DNA of 64,000 nucleotides from Ananas comosus (Eukaryota; Streptophyta; Magnoliopsida; Poales; Bromeliaceae): positions 11,439,464 through 11,503,463 of the forward strand of contig NC_033632.1 in assembly GCF_001540865.1 (NCBI RefSeq), read 5' to 3'. A program made the position numbers and the translations under genes. Below the pieces are notes generated by a model, which was not told where the DNA came from, did not search any database, and saw only the letters and a list, made by a program, of their open reading frames with translations. Below are positions 1 through 11,680 of this stretch, piece after piece; position 1 is the first letter of the stretch, and each line of letters starts with the position of its first letter.

Positions 1-1291
1 TATATACCGAAATACTCGAATCCGCGACTCAAACAATGCTCCGAGATGTCGGTCGAATCTAAACAACATCCAAGAGTGTAAGTATCAGCCCCCCTACACA
101 TCATATCGGCGGTAAATATGGCTCTACATCACCACCAACGTGATCGAAATATCGGTTCTAACTACCCATTTCGATTTCCATCGATATTCACATAAACTCA
201 CTAATATTGCCATTTCAATCACAAAGTGTCCCAAACATAGCCACACACCTTCTTCGCCCATCGCTATTCCGAAATGCACCGATTTAGGTGTTGGGACAGC
301 CACATGCGAGGTGCAAACAAAAAAGAACTTCGGTACTGAAAATAGACTATATCGGATTCTGAAAGTGCCATTTTCAGCACCAAAACCGCACCACTCACTG
401 AACACATAAACACTAAAGATATACCAGCCAAAAAGGCTCAACAATATCCAAGGACAACAACAATAACCTTTCCATGAATTTTAAACTGAAATTGCATTAT
501 AACGACTAATTTCAAGGTTATAAGCGCCGAAAAATCCCATTTCTATCCCAAAGTGATTTTTGGGCCTTGAATAACCAGTCCAAGGGTCAAATTAAAATAT
601 GCGTAATCGATGGTGCCCAAGGCTGCATGCAATGCAAAAGCATCAAAAAGTTTGATATCCACAATACTATTACACTATTCACTATAGAAGTCGAGTTTGA
701 GCTCGTAACTAAAAGTTCCACGGCTAGGAAGCCGACAAACAGCATAGAGAAGTTGACACCAAGCTTTCTAGGCATCGTGCTTTAGATCTGAGGCAACGAC
801 AGCTGCCGCCAAAGATGGAAAAGCAACAATTGTCGGTGAAATGGGGAGGCTCCGGGAGCGCCGCAGCCCAATCAGCACAGGGAGGCTGATCGGACCGCAC
901 CAAAGGGGAGCGCGAGTATGGGGGAGCACTCAGGGGGGTGGTGCTCCATCGCTGGAGCCTCGCCGGCGGCTGGGATAGCCAGAGAAGCGAGCTCGAGTCT
1001 GGGGAGCCCTCAGCCAGCCACAAAGAGAGTAGCAAGGGTGCATAAGGCTTGAGCTCCGCTTGGGCCGGGCGAGGTGGTCCGATCGGTCGGAGGGGTGGCC
1101 AGGGAGGCGGCGGCCGCAGAGAGAGGAGGAAAGAGAGAAAAGGAGTTGGCCGGAGTTCCTTGCCAGTAGAGAAGCTGCCGGAGCTAGGTGGCGCGTCAGT
1201 GACCTCAGTGGAGGTGGATTATGGCTGGAGGAGGAAGAGGGAGAAGAGAAAAAGAGAGTGAGCCAGGGTTTCATTATCTCCTATTGTTACA
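1..1291 (-). repeat. LTR-retrotransposon LTR fragment (cut by window start)
   Basis: Read on the minus strand this stretch starts TGTAACAATAGG at 1291 and runs into a GC-rich, CT/GA-rich leader-like part (about 780-1260). It then passes into moderately AT-rich sequence to the window edge. Large LTRs elsewhere in the window have a similar layout: a TGTAA start and a CT-rich block with short reading frames. Several overlapping short frames on both strands (for example 724-1362) look like chance products of the GC-rich part. No protein domain is recognised. The other end, the target duplication and any internal region lie outside the window, so the assignment rests on composition and the terminal TGTAA only. 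Confidence 0.35.
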
Positions 1292-1617
1292 ATTGTGATG
1301 TAGCCCCTTTCGTTTTGAGTTTCTTGCTCAAAGCTCTCTCACATCTGTATTTTGCATATTAGTCTTTCCAGCTGCAAAATATCACAATTGGGCACATGCA
1401 ATAATTTATTTTTTTTTTGGCATAAAACTCTGTTTTATCGGTTGCGCTCTCGCACATTTTTATCACAAAACATCACTTTATCATGCAAAATCGCACACAC
1501 AAGTTTCTCTCATAGCTTACAACACTGCCAGACCTTGAAAGTGACGATTTTATTTCATTAAAAGTATTCAGCTAGACAGATTTTGAAAATTACATTTAAA
1601 AACTCTTGGTTTCTACG

Positions 1618-1922
1618 TGTATGGAGACCCCCTTAGCTTTTTCGAGGCCACTCCAAAACATTTTTTTTTTTTCATTTGCACTGTCAAACCTAGTTAGGTG
1701 AAAATTTCTATCAAATTTAATAACTGACCTACTTTTCGTTATTAAAAAGTGATTGCAAGTTATTAAATTTTGTAAAATTACCGGTGAATTTTATGAACAC
1801 CTCAAATTTTTTTGACTAAAATCATTTAATATAAGTTGAGGGGTCTGAATAAAAAAAAAAACAGAAAAAAAGAAGTTGAGGTGTCTATTTCAGAATAGCC
1901 TATAGTTGAGGGGGTCTCTACA
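1618..1922. mobile_element. Short MITE with terminal inverted repeats
   Basis: The left end reads TGTATGGAGACCCCCTTAGC. The reverse complement of the right end reads TGTAGAGACCCCCTCAACTA. The 305 bp between them are AT-rich and non-coding. I could not settle a clean target-site duplication, so the superfamily is open; the form is that of a small non-autonomous foldback element. Confidence 0.5.
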
Positions 1923-2713
1923 CATTTTTGCCTTCTCTCAATCACAGCCATTAGAACAGAGTGCACCACATTCAGTTAAGCTCTTCATTGGTGAAACAGG
2001 AAGCCTCAGCTACTCTTGGCTTGAAAATAAAATCTAGAAAGCTCACCTAATAATTGACAGAAAGTAAATCATGTGCGTCATGCGTAGTTAATATGCAATG
2101 AATATAACCATTTTGCAAGAATCATATCATGACTAGCTCTTACCATATCACAAATCCAGTAGAACAGCTGAACACTATTTGGCCTTAGCCATTTTGCCAA
2201 TCTCCAGTTTTGCAGCTCCTCGATCAAAAGGATAAGAACTTTTAAACTTCAGTTCCTTCTGGGGGTGAAAGGAGTAGAATTAATAGAAGTCAAAATTGAT
2301 GATCTTGTTATTGAAGTGACTAATAAAAAGCTGTTTACTAGAAAATTATTGATTAGACATTTAAATAAGGATGAAAAATTAGCTACCTCTTTTGAATCAA
2401 CTTGAATGAGGTTGCGCCTGACTGATGACTCGTTCATCTCTATGGTTGATCAGATTTAGTGCTTGGATGGCCTAGCAAGAGCTTCCGCAAAAATGATTTG
2501 ACAATTGCACGTTTGTTTCATTGAATCTCCTTTATAGCTTCTCAGTATCGCAAAAGCAGATGCTTCAGGTTGGAATCTTTGCTTTTGGGTCCCAAAAGCT
2601 CATTTTTAGCTTCTTGTCTGCCAAAGAATAGATTTACGCTTCTTGGAGTAGAGAAGCGCTTCTAGATACAAGGCCGAAAAGGCAATTAAGGTTGGAATTT
2701 ATCATGCATCTTC
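1923..2713. other. Intergenic sequence downstream of the PPR gene
   Basis: No gene is recognised. Part of it probably serves as the 3' untranslated region of the minus-strand PPR gene that ends at 2714. A 62-residue minus-strand frame (2249-2437) has no recognisable domain and is not called. Confidence 0.4.
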
Positions 2714-4417
2714 CTATAACAGCTGTAAAGAAAGATGCCTTAATAATGTGGAAATGTCCTCCAACTTCGGATGACTCGCACCTCCCATCAAGAACTCATG
2801 AAACTCACTCTCCACCTCAATCCAACTGCACCCCATTGTTTTACCCACCCCTTTTCCCCTCATTAACTGCCTAACATTTTGAACAGCATCCCATAAATCG
2901 TTTTTAGCATAAATATTTGATAAGAGCACATAATTTCCAGGATTCCCCGGCTCAATTGTGAGAATCTCTTTCGCAGCGAGTTCACCGACTATGATGTTGC
3001 AAAACGATCTGCAAGCATTTAATAAGGCTCCCCAGACACCAGCATGTGGCTCGACAGACATGGTTTTTACGAACTCTAGTGCATCTTCGATGAGTCCAGC
3101 TCGACCGTAAAGATCAACCATACAAGCAAAATGGTCAGCTGATGGCTTGATTGCATAAACCTTAACCATGCAGTCAAAATAGTCGCGACCTACATCAACA
3201 AGACCAGCATGGTTGCATGCAGATAAGATTCCCAGAAAGGTAAACGTATCAGGTCGCAAACCTTTCCCTATTATCTTTGCAAAAAGGTTTAGGGCATCTT
3301 GGCCACGCCCATGATTGGCAAGACCAGAAATCATCACATTATAAGACACCACATCCTTCATAGGCATTCCATCAAACACTTGATAAGCTTCATCAACATT
3401 CCCACATTTAGCATACATGTCGATTAGTGAATTATAAACATGAAAGTTCATTTCGGTGCGATTTTTTTGTAGGAAGCCATGGATTTGTCTCGCGAGTTTC
3501 AGCGAGCCCAAATGACCACAAGCTGACATCAGAACGGCCATAGTCGCATGATTGGGTTTCACAGTTCCCAAAAGCATGCTTTTAAAAAGGTCCACGGCCT
3601 CTCGCCATTCTCCAATACGTGAATACCCGGCAATCATTGCATTCCAAGAGTTGATGTTTCTTTCCAGCATTTCATCGAAAAGCTCCCTCGCAATCGAAGT
3701 ATTTCCATTACTTGCATAACCTGATATCACAATATTCCACGAGATCGAATCCTTCTCAGGCATTTTATCAAACACCTGCCGGGCAGTTTCAATATCACCA
3801 ACCTTTGCATAACATGCAATCATGGTATTATACACAACAGCATTCCTTTCACGCACGCTATCAAACAACAACCTTGCTTCTAAGATCCAACCAAATTTTG
3901 CATACATATCCAACAATGAAGCTGCCACATATAAAGAGGAATCAAACCCTAATTTAGTGGAGTGAGCATGAACTTGAGTACCTTCATACATGGCCTTCAT
4001 AAAAGAGCAAGCTTTGAGCACAGATGAGAGGGTGAAATTGTTCGGATGAGGTCCATCTCTATGCATCATTTCATAGATCAAAATAGCCTCTTTTGAGAGG
4101 TGGGATTGGTGGTTTGAGTAAGATGTTATCATGGTGGTGTAGAGGAAAACATTTGCAGAGTCTTTGAGGGTACTGAAAATCACTCTGGAGTAATCCAGAC
4201 TGCCCAATTTTTTGGTGCAGAAGGAGATGAGTTTGACTGCCACATAGTTTTCCTGATGGAGGCCATGGAGAAGGATTTGAGCATGAAGTTGTTTGAGTTG
4301 TGAGAGTGATCTGCATCTCTCGAGGCATTTCAGAGTGGAATTTATAGATATTGGCAAACTTGGCATGGCATGCAGGTGGTGATGGAGGGGTTTGATTTTG
4401 CGGCCGTTAGGGTTCAA
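2714..4417 (-). CDS. Pentatricopeptide repeat protein, PLS class, E subgroup
   Basis: A 567-residue intact, intronless frame, typical of plant PPR genes. From about residue 60 it is a run of helical PPR repeats with the usual signatures LLDMYAKFG, YNTMIACYAKVG, WNIVISGYA, WNAMIAGY, SLIDMYAKCGNVDEA and NVMISGLANHGRG. The C-terminus carries E and E+ type segments (PHAGVWGALLNACR, GNYVLLSNIYA, GCSWIEVESEFHEF) and stops before any DYW deaminase domain. Such proteins bind organellar RNA, usually to specify C-to-U editing sites in mitochondria or chloroplasts, and recruit a deaminase in trans; the target here is unknown. The first Met lies 17 residues before a second Met (MPSLPISINS), so the true start and targeting peptide are uncertain. 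A (GA)n tract lies about 180 bp upstream. Confidence 0.9.
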   Translation of the reverse strand: MNPNGRKIKPLHHHLHAMPSLPISINSTLKCLERCRSLSQLKQLHAQILLHGLHQENYVAVKLISFCTKKLGSLDYSRVIFSTLKDSANVFLYTTMITSYSNHQSHLSKEAILIYEMMHRDGPHPNNFTLSSVLKACSFMKAMYEGTQVHAHSTKLGFDSSLYVAASLLDMYAKFGWILEARLLFDSVRERNAVVYNTMIACYAKVGDIETARQVFDKMPEKDSISWNIVISGYASNGNTSIARELFDEMLERNINSWNAMIAGYSRIGEWREAVDLFKSMLLGTVKPNHATMAVLMSACGHLGSLKLARQIHGFLQKNRTEMNFHVYNSLIDMYAKCGNVDEAYQVFDGMPMKDVVSYNVMISGLANHGRGQDALNLFAKIIGKGLRPDTFTFLGILSACNHAGLVDVGRDYFDCMVKVYAIKPSADHFACMVDLYGRAGLIEDALEFVKTMSVEPHAGVWGALLNACRSFCNIIVGELAAKEILTIEPGNPGNYVLLSNIYAKNDLWDAVQNVRQLMRGKGVGKTMGCSWIEVESEFHEFLMGGASHPKLEDISTLLRHLSLQLL

Positions 4418-4597
4418 AAGCTACCTACTGACTGAACGAAAGACGAAAAAAAACAAAAAAAAAAACAGAGAGAAAGGAAAAGGAGAGGTAAAAATATGTG
4501 GTTAGTCCTCCAACCATCAAACCTGTTAATTGTTTCCCCTATGCCATTCACTTATTAGGCAATTTAGTTTCTAACTCCGTGTGTACATTAGTAAATG

Positions 4598-4600
<3 letters not shown>

Positions 4601-4630
<30 letters not shown>
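4601..4630. repeat. (CT)n/(GA)n microsatellite upstream of the PPR gene
   Basis: Pure CT dinucleotide run of 30 bp. On the PPR gene's strand it reads as (GA)n, about 184 bp before the start codon. GA/CT tracts are common in plant promoters and leaders, so a regulatory role is possible but not shown. Confidence 0.8.
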
Positions 4631-4632
<2 letters not shown>

Positions 4633-4962
4633 CTTCAAACAAGGTAAAAAGATTAATTTACAATAAACCAACATTTTATTGATTAGGAACCAAAATGCTA
4701 CATACGTGAAAGTTTAGATCTTATTTGGTATCACTATCTTTCTGTATAATTTTTTTAAATGCTAATTTTTAATAATTTGACATAATGAGAGACATTGGCA
4801 TATAAATTACCAATTCAGTGGAGTCTAGTGGAGTCTATTGACCCCATTAAAGTAAATTAAAAAAAAGACTATCCTTTGTTGGGATATTGACCCCTCTTTG
4901 GGGCAATTGTTGACTCCAAAGTGGAGTCAAATAAAAATCGGATTGCTTCACTTTCTATTCTT
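4631..4962. other. AT-rich spacer
   Basis: No gene or clear element. It contains two short repeats of 'GTGGAGTC' and poly-A stretches. Confidence 0.4.
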
Positions 4963-5723
4963 TTCGTTTGGTTCGGGGTAAAATAAGAACTAGTTATAAT
5001 TTTAGGAATAAGGTTAAATTCAGGGTTAAGGTGGAGTTAGAGTAATTTTGTGTTTGGCTGAGAATTGAGTTTAGTCCAGATATAAGTAAAATAGTGTTTA
5101 GTTGGAATAGGTGGGATAAGAAGAATAGTGGGTTATTATAAATAGAAAATAATTTTGTCCCAATTTTTATATTTGAATTTAAATTTAAAATTTAAATAAT
5201 TAAAAATAATAATTTTAAATTTTAAATTAAAAATTAAAAATTAAAAATTAAAATCTCTATTTTTAAATCTCAAATTTAAAGTTACATGTATAAATTGTCA
5301 AATTTAAAATTTAAAGAATTAAAAATAATAATTTAAAAACTCAAAATTAAAATCTATATTTTTAAATCTCAAATTAAAAAATTTAAAGTTACAAATATAA
5401 AATATCAAATTTAAAATTTAAATAATTAAAATAATAATTTTAAATTTTAAAATTTAAATATTAATTTTAAATTTTAAATTTTTAAATTTTTAAAATTTTA
5501 AATTTTAAAATTAAAATTTATATTTTTATTAAAAATTAAATAGGGATGGGATTAACTTAATTCCCTTCTATTCTTGGAGTGGGGTGGGGTTTGCTAAACC
5601 CACCCCCTAAATCCGGGATAGCCTATTTGGGTGGGGTTTCCTAACCCCACCCCCTAAATTTTTTGTTCAGGGTTAAAGAGAGGGATAACCCCCTTATCCC
5701 CACTTTAACCCCCAACCAAACGG
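4963..5723. mobile_element. Non-autonomous DNA transposon with CGTTTGGTT ends
   Basis: The left end reads CGTTTGGTTCGGGGTAAAAT. The reverse complement of the right end reads CCGTTTGGTTGGGGGTTAAA. The middle (about 5160-5530) is almost pure A/T built from TTTAAATTT and AAAATTAAA words. GTTTGGTT-ended MITEs of this form also occur at 58395-58643 and, in variant form, at 52258-52491. The ends suggest a PIF/Harbinger- or hAT-like family, which I cannot separate by eye. No transposase is present. Confidence 0.5.
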
Positions 5724-6629
5724 AGGCTTATCGCGTGGGCCGATTACCACATGGGTCTATGAGAAGGCATAGATGAACTATTCAGACTAGAATAGGAAAT
5801 ACATGATAAAACAATTAGAAAAAAAAAAAAAAAAACCGAGTTGGTCGGAATTTAACATGCTGTCTTTTTTTATTTTCTTGTAAGTAATGGAAACAACAAA
5901 TTGTGACATACTGAATTTAACAAATTGGCAAGGCTACAATATGAATATTTTAGTCAATTTTTTTTTTACAATGCTTGCTGAAATGGAGACATTTTGGCAC
6001 AAAATAGACATATAAAACGAACTCAGAAACTCAAAATTTAATTTGTGAGGGGCAAAAGTTGAAATAATTGAAAAAGGGAGACTTTTTTGCACTTTTGCAT
6101 TTTATACATGGAGTCCACGAAGGGGTTCTCCATCTTAGCTTTATCACCAGAGCCTTGTCACCATTAGTCGGGAAAAAGTAAAGAAAAGAAAAGAAAAGAA
6201 GATAGGGAGAGGGCCGGAGAGTGCGCATGACCAAGGAAAGGGGAAAAAAATAAAAAGATAAAAAGAGAGAGCTTGGTTTCTTTGTAACGAGCTATCGACA
6301 CGTGTGATTTTTCGGTGTTACAACGTCGGAGTTAGTACCATAATATTTTTATTTTTCATTAAACTCTTTCGGTTGATTTTTGTAGAAATTAAGATTTAGA
6401 AAAAAAAAAAAATTAATGCATTTTAGGAGCTGATTTCCCGTAATTTTGATGAGAAAATTTTGAATTACTCTAGAGTATTGTTGCTGTTATCTCGATTACC
6501 ACTCGAATACCATTCTATTCTTTAGATTTGCGATATAGATGGGTTCCGTACTGTCAAAAGTGGTGGACTAACCTCTATACCCATAATATTATTATTATTT
6601 ATCCAATGATAGGATTTTATATAAATATA
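5724..6629. other. Gene-free AT-rich interval
   Basis: Poly-A/T tracts, an AAAGA-rich tract near 6180-6200 and no recognisable coding sequence. The right end may already belong to the LTR remnant that follows. Confidence 0.35.
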
Positions 6630-9117
6630 GGGACTTTTATACAATTGTGCACCTTGTGGCTACTGTGGGCAATACGTATGTGTGAGTGGTGACCTTTGGA
6701 CTGATTGTCCAAGGTTCGATAGCCTTCGTGGAAATCCAAAGTCGATTTCGGTGCGTTTTTCGGCGAAACTCGCCGGCGGAATGCGGTTTCGGTTTGTATT
6801 TCTTCCGACGTTGTTTGTTTGCCTGGTGAGTTGTCGCTGAGCCTTGTCGGCTGGTCACCATCGTCATATCGTGGGTTCAGAGATGACGGGTGAGCGACGG
6901 TGGGTTCCGGTGTCGAAATAGACACTTCTGGGAACCCGGATCCGAACAATTATCTGACGATAATTGTTTGTTTGTGTTACCTTGTGTTTGCTGCCAAGAC
7001 ATCCAAATCGATGTGCTTTGTGACAGCGGATGACTCGTGGCACGAGTCGGTGAGTTCAGGGACATTTAGTGGGTCCCGACGGCGTTCCGGTGTGATTTTC
7101 GGGACTTCCGGCAAGTTACGGTGATCGGTTTTGGGAAACTGATTTTCGGGATTTGTGTGGGGGTTCGTGAGTCGTGTACCTTGGTTTGGTGGGTTGGATA
7201 CTGACCCGATGGATCTTCGTAAGTCCGGTTGACTCGTTGCGTACCCAGGTTTCCGACACATTAGTGGCAGGTGGGTACTTCGAGCTGATAGTCGGTGAGA
7301 TCGTTTCACCTTCCTCTGTTCTTCTATTTTAGCATTGTAGTCTCTACATGTCAGTTGTTTGGTTATCGTTCATTTATCTATACCCTTATTGATTACATGT
7401 TGTTAGTTGTTGATAGACATATAGAGCAGGCTTGCATATATATTGTATCTCTGTGGACTTTGGGTCCAGGCAACACATCGACTCCTTTGTCGTGTGTTTC
7501 GATCTGGTTGATCGTGGTTTGGCGTTGTACGCCCTTGTATCTGGTTTCGGCCAAGGCACCGACTTCAGCCGGCTTTCGCATTGAGCATATCAGTATAACG
7601 TAGTCACAATACTTGGAGGTATTCATGACACCGGGTCAGTTTGGCCACCGATCGGAGGTGTACTTATCCGGATGGGTTGTCTAGTGGGCGGATAAATCAG
7701 GTCGGTGCGAGTTTGTGATAAGCAGCGCTTGAGGTCTGCGGACCAATATAGCAGGCACCAGATTGGGTACAGTTTTGGTTTGGTTACCTTGAGGCATACT
7801 CGGTATTGTTTTCTATACAGTAGCAGTCTGTATTATTTGCTTCTTATCATATCTGTTATAGGTACTGTAGTTCTCTTTTGTATCATGCACTTGTACTTTG
7901 TTTACCTTACCTCCTTTGGTTTCTGGTGATTACGACTTGCCTTCGTGGCTCTGTCGTACCCACTGGGAAACCTTGATTGCGGTTTCTCACCCCCGATTTT
8001 CAAAGGTGACTCGAGCGAGGAGTTGGCGTTTGGACCGACGGGAGGACGTACTAGCTAGACTGCAGTAGCGACCGTCACCTGGTTATATTTTATTTCCGTA
8101 CTTAGTAGTTTTAATAATTAAATGGTTCAGTTAGATGATCACTATGATGTTTGAATGTTTGTGAATGGTTTGAGTTGGTTTTCCTACTATGCATGCGATT
8201 TGAGTTTCTGGATCTTCAGTTTTGGAATTTATGAATATCTGATCCTTGGATTTATGTACTTACACAATATGGTTTTCTATCCCTCAAGGTAGTCGGTTTT
8301 CAAAATAGAGTTTTCGAGTGGGAAACAGTTTTAAAAAGATTTTCGAATGCTTTTATGGATGAATAATTAGAGTTTAAAAACAAAGCTTCCAGGTGGGGAG
8401 CACTTTTAAATAGAATGATTGTTGTACTGTGCATGCATCATCCAACGCCTAAGGAGTGTTTAGAGACATGCATCATCTCTAAGGATCGCTAGCTGTATGA
8501 AAATGCATCGCATATATTGGTTGTTGATTGGTGAATGTAAGTTGTGGTTGAGATCCTGATGTTATTGTTGGTACGCCGTGCAAATATATAGGAGACTCTG
8601 TCCGAGTGGACAGAGAAACTTTGTATTTGTGGCAGGTCTGTACGTCTCGTGGGCCAGGTTGAATTCATAAAAAAAAAATGACACGTTTTTCGCAACTATG
8701 ATTTCTAAAATGGTAATCGTTATAAAAAGACTTTTAAAATCAGCCCCGGAGCATGATAATGAGATATTATTATGAAATGGGCCAAACAGTACCCTGTATG
8801 GTAGCGAACCACTATAGGTGGGTGCTAGACATGAGGCAGTATAGCTAAATCTGACTGTTGAGTTGGTCACTATGATTGGGCCTTATTGCAATGTTTTAAT
8901 TAGTAACTAATTAATGCATGACATATATGAATTGCAGATTTCAGTTATATTATAGAGGCATGATAGTAATAGTTAATTTCATCAATTATTTATATTAGTA
9001 CTTGTTTATTTATATTGCTCAGTTATTTACTATTTTTGTCTCTTATAGACCTAGTGGTGTAGACCGTCAGCGTTGACAATCGTATCCACTAGGGACTATT
9101 GATTATAGTTCTCATAC
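6630..9117 (+). repeat. Old plus-strand chromovirus LTR remnant(s)
   Basis: Two copies of the hairpin-bearing LTR signature occur here. One is at about 7958-7993 (CACTGGGAAACC...GGTTTCTCACCCCC), the other at about 9086-9117 (CACTAGGGACTATT...ATAGTTCTCAT). The same signature sits in every large LTR of the window. The remnant ends abruptly at 9117, where a minus-strand LTR starting TGTCACTCCCGGG was inserted. Having two signatures suggests two overlapping or merged LTRs. The left border is not resolved and the reading frames inside carry no recognisable domain. Confidence 0.45.
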
Positions 9118-9475
9118 TGTCACTCCCGGGCTCTAGCGGAAGTCGCCCGATGCGTGCACAGACCCGACGTGTACACCAAGCACCCCCGATGCATACAAAT
9201 CATCTACAACAACTGTATAAAGAAGTAGGAAAGCACTAAACATGGCGATCAGAGCAACTACATAAATCTACTACATAAAAGAGTCTAGAACATAAATGCT
9301 ATCACAAAATATACAATAGGTATAAACAAAGGTACATCTCGGATACTAGAAGATCTCTAAACAAAATATATTAGTACATATTTCAGCTAAACCAAAAGAA
9401 AGATGTCGACGGGTCCAACTATAATAACACCAAGGAGGCTCTAGTTAGTCGAAAACCCTTTGCCACGATCCCTAA
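9118..9475 (-). repeat. Minus-strand LTR, first part (continues at 23029)
   Basis: It starts TGTCACTCCCGGG and resembles the start of the Tekay LTRs at 11681 and 19521 (TGTCACGCCCGGG). It breaks off at ...CCACGATCCCTAA. The homologous text resumes at 23024 with CCTAACCTCTCCG. In the intact LTR at 12061-12090 the corresponding sequence is continuous (CCACGATCCCTAGCCTCTCC), so the two pieces were one LTR before the solo LTR 9476-23023 landed in it. Confidence 0.7.
9471..9475. repeat. Target-site duplication CCTAA (left copy)
   Basis: CCTAA here and at 23024-23028 flanks the TG...CA-bounded solo LTR exactly. Confidence 0.8.
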
Positions 9476-11459
9476 TGTAAGGTACCGAACTTCTGAAATT
9501 ATGAAGTTACGGCGGAATGTAATATACCGAATTTTTAATATAAAAATAAATATAAATAAAAATAGTGTGAAATACTATTTTTATTTGACTTAGAGAAGTA
9601 AAATAGAAGTCGGAAACGACTTCTGCTGAATGAACCTGAAACAGAAGATTTGAAATTTTCTGTTGAAAATGGGGCTGATATTTTAGCAGAAAATACACAG
9701 TGTCAGAAAATTATGAAAACTTGGAAATATGTCGGGATTATTTTTATGAGGCTAGATTTAAAGTTTCATGTCAATCCGACATCCGGAAAATGAAAAATAA
9801 AATCTGACTGCCATCTGCTAGAGATTACTGTTCGGTAGAGCTTTCGGTGACCAAACAGGGTCGAAACTGAAAGATTAAAATTTCTTTCGTCAAGTTAAGT
9901 AAAACCGAGCCTTACTGTCAAATTTGAGCTCAAACGGACATTCAGAAGGGCAAGCGAAAGGTATCTGTACCTAGCTGCTAAACTGTAAGTTGAATAGTGT
10001 TATATGAGGGGTTTTTGTGCAATTGTTACAGCACCTATTAGAGGAGATGGCTTGGCTGAATGCATCATACGCACACACACATTCTCTCCTTCTCCCTCAC
10101 ACTTGCAACCAAAGAGAAAGGTCTCTCTCTCTCTCTAGCAATTTCTCCACCAAAGAGAGGAATTGGAGGCAGATTTGGAGAAGAAAAAGGCTTGGAGTTG
10201 AAGCTTCATCCTCATCTTCTTCATCTTTGGCCAAGAGGAGAGCTTTGGAGGTAAGCTTTGATAGCTTTAATGGTAGAATTCTAGGGCTTGGTTCTTATGC
10301 TCTAGAAATGGTTTTAGTGAACCCAAGGATGCTAAATAGATGATTGTTGCTTAAATCATGAATCAATTTGGTGATTTCTTTCAATAGTAAACATCTAGGG
10401 CTCCAATGGGTTTTTTGTGAAATGATAGGGTATGATCTAAATTAGACTTATGTAAACCTAATTGCTAGGTATACGAACGCGTTGGTGAAGTCGGTTCGGC
10501 GATTCGTTGAGCCTACGCGAAGATATTGAAGGAATGGACTGTTAGAGCTTCGTTACCACCTGGAGGGCTGATGCGACGTCCAAAAATCACGAGATCGGAT
10601 CCGGAGCATCATGGCATCAAGTTATAGAACTTTAATTTCCGGATTGTGGATTGGTGGCCGTTTGGTGGTCGAGTGAGAGTTTGCGCCGAACCGGGCGGCG
10701 TGTGCCGCGGGGAGGCCGATTACAAGTGACTATGAGCAATCGGAACGTGATAAAAGGTAGGGGTGTCCATCCCAAAGTAACTGGGCTTTCTTTTTTGTCT
10801 AAGTTAAATGTATTGATCATATATCAACATTATGCATTATAGGATGTGTAGATGGTTGCATTTCCATTTCCTTGCATGCTTCTTAGTAGTGTAGCATTGT
10901 CAGCTTGACACATGGACTAGGGATGCATGAGGATTGGGTCTTGTGACATAGAATCCTATAGTGGCATAAAGATAAACTTATACATGTAAATGGCCTAGAA
11001 GAGTGGCATTTGGACTAGTGTTAGTACTATGCATGATAGGGTATTGGATAGTCGCATTTCCATTCTTGCATGATCCTGAGTAGTGTAGCAACATGAGTTT
11101 GGCACTTGAGTTAGGATGCATGAGAATAGAGGAATTGTGACATAGAACCCTACAGTGGTAAAGTTAAATAATGAACTTAATCTTGTGTTGACAATGACTA
11201 GAGAACGAGTGGCATCTAGACAATGTTAACAACTTGATGAGTGGCATGACAAGTAGTGTATAGATGAAAATACTTGTTGCATGTTGAACTTAGGGATGAA
11301 ATAGTTCCCAAGTGGATGTTGACCCTAGTGGCAGGGTATCCTCAATGATGAGGATTTGATCATACTCACATATCTGTTCAGAGCTTGTAGGTGGTCGCTC
11401 CGCACAAGCAGTGCGCTTCGGAGTTTGTCACACAAGGGATAGCCTTATGGGGTCCCGCA

Positions 11460-11670
11460 GACGGTCTCAGGCGAGTGAGCATATCCCCCCCGTTGAGATT
11501 AGATTGTGAGTCGGGCGAGTGAGTAAATTCTCCCCGTTGAGATACTTAGATTGTGAGTCGGGCGAGTGAGCGGATCCCCCCCGTTGTAATTAGATTATGA
11601 GTCGGGCGAGTGAGCGGATCCTCCCCGTTGTGATTAGATTGTGAGTTGGGTGAGTGAGCAGATCCTCACC
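11460..11670. repeat. Tandem repeat inside the solo LTR
   Basis: About four to five copies of a roughly 50-bp unit containing GTGAGTCGGGCGAGTGAGC and CCCCCGTTG. The copies are well conserved, so the array arose recently within this LTR. Confidence 0.75.
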
Positions 11671-11675
11671 TGTGG

Positions 11676-11680
11676 GATTA
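11676..11680. repeat. Target-site duplication GATTA (left copy)
   Basis: GATTA at 11676-11680 and again at 22140-22144, directly flanking the complete element. Confidence 0.95.

Larger units (their letters stand above)
9476..11680 (+). mobile_element. Solo LTR, left part (right part 22145-23023)
   Basis: A plus-strand chromovirus-type LTR. It begins TGTAAGGTACCGAAC at 9476 and ends GGGGCGTGACA at 23023, flanked by CCTAA on both sides. About 3.1 kb remain once the nested element is removed. The start motif is repeated at 9518 (TGTAATATACCGAA). It contains a CT-rich, leader-like block (10070-10150) followed by a GGTAAGC splice-donor-like site, and near 11460-11660 a short tandem repeat of GGGCGAGTGAGC...CCCCGTTG. 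No internal retrotransposon region follows it, hence a solo LTR. Frames such as 10017-10343 are inside the LTR and are not called as genes. Confidence 0.75.

Noticed and set aside
1049..1362. Arg/Gly/Glu-rich frames in a GC-rich block
   Set aside because: Low-complexity GA-rich stretch inside an LTR-like fragment; no domain.
11460..11670. Regular repeats considered as a CRISPR-like array
   Set aside because: A eukaryotic LTR context with a simple tandem minisatellite and no unique spacers.
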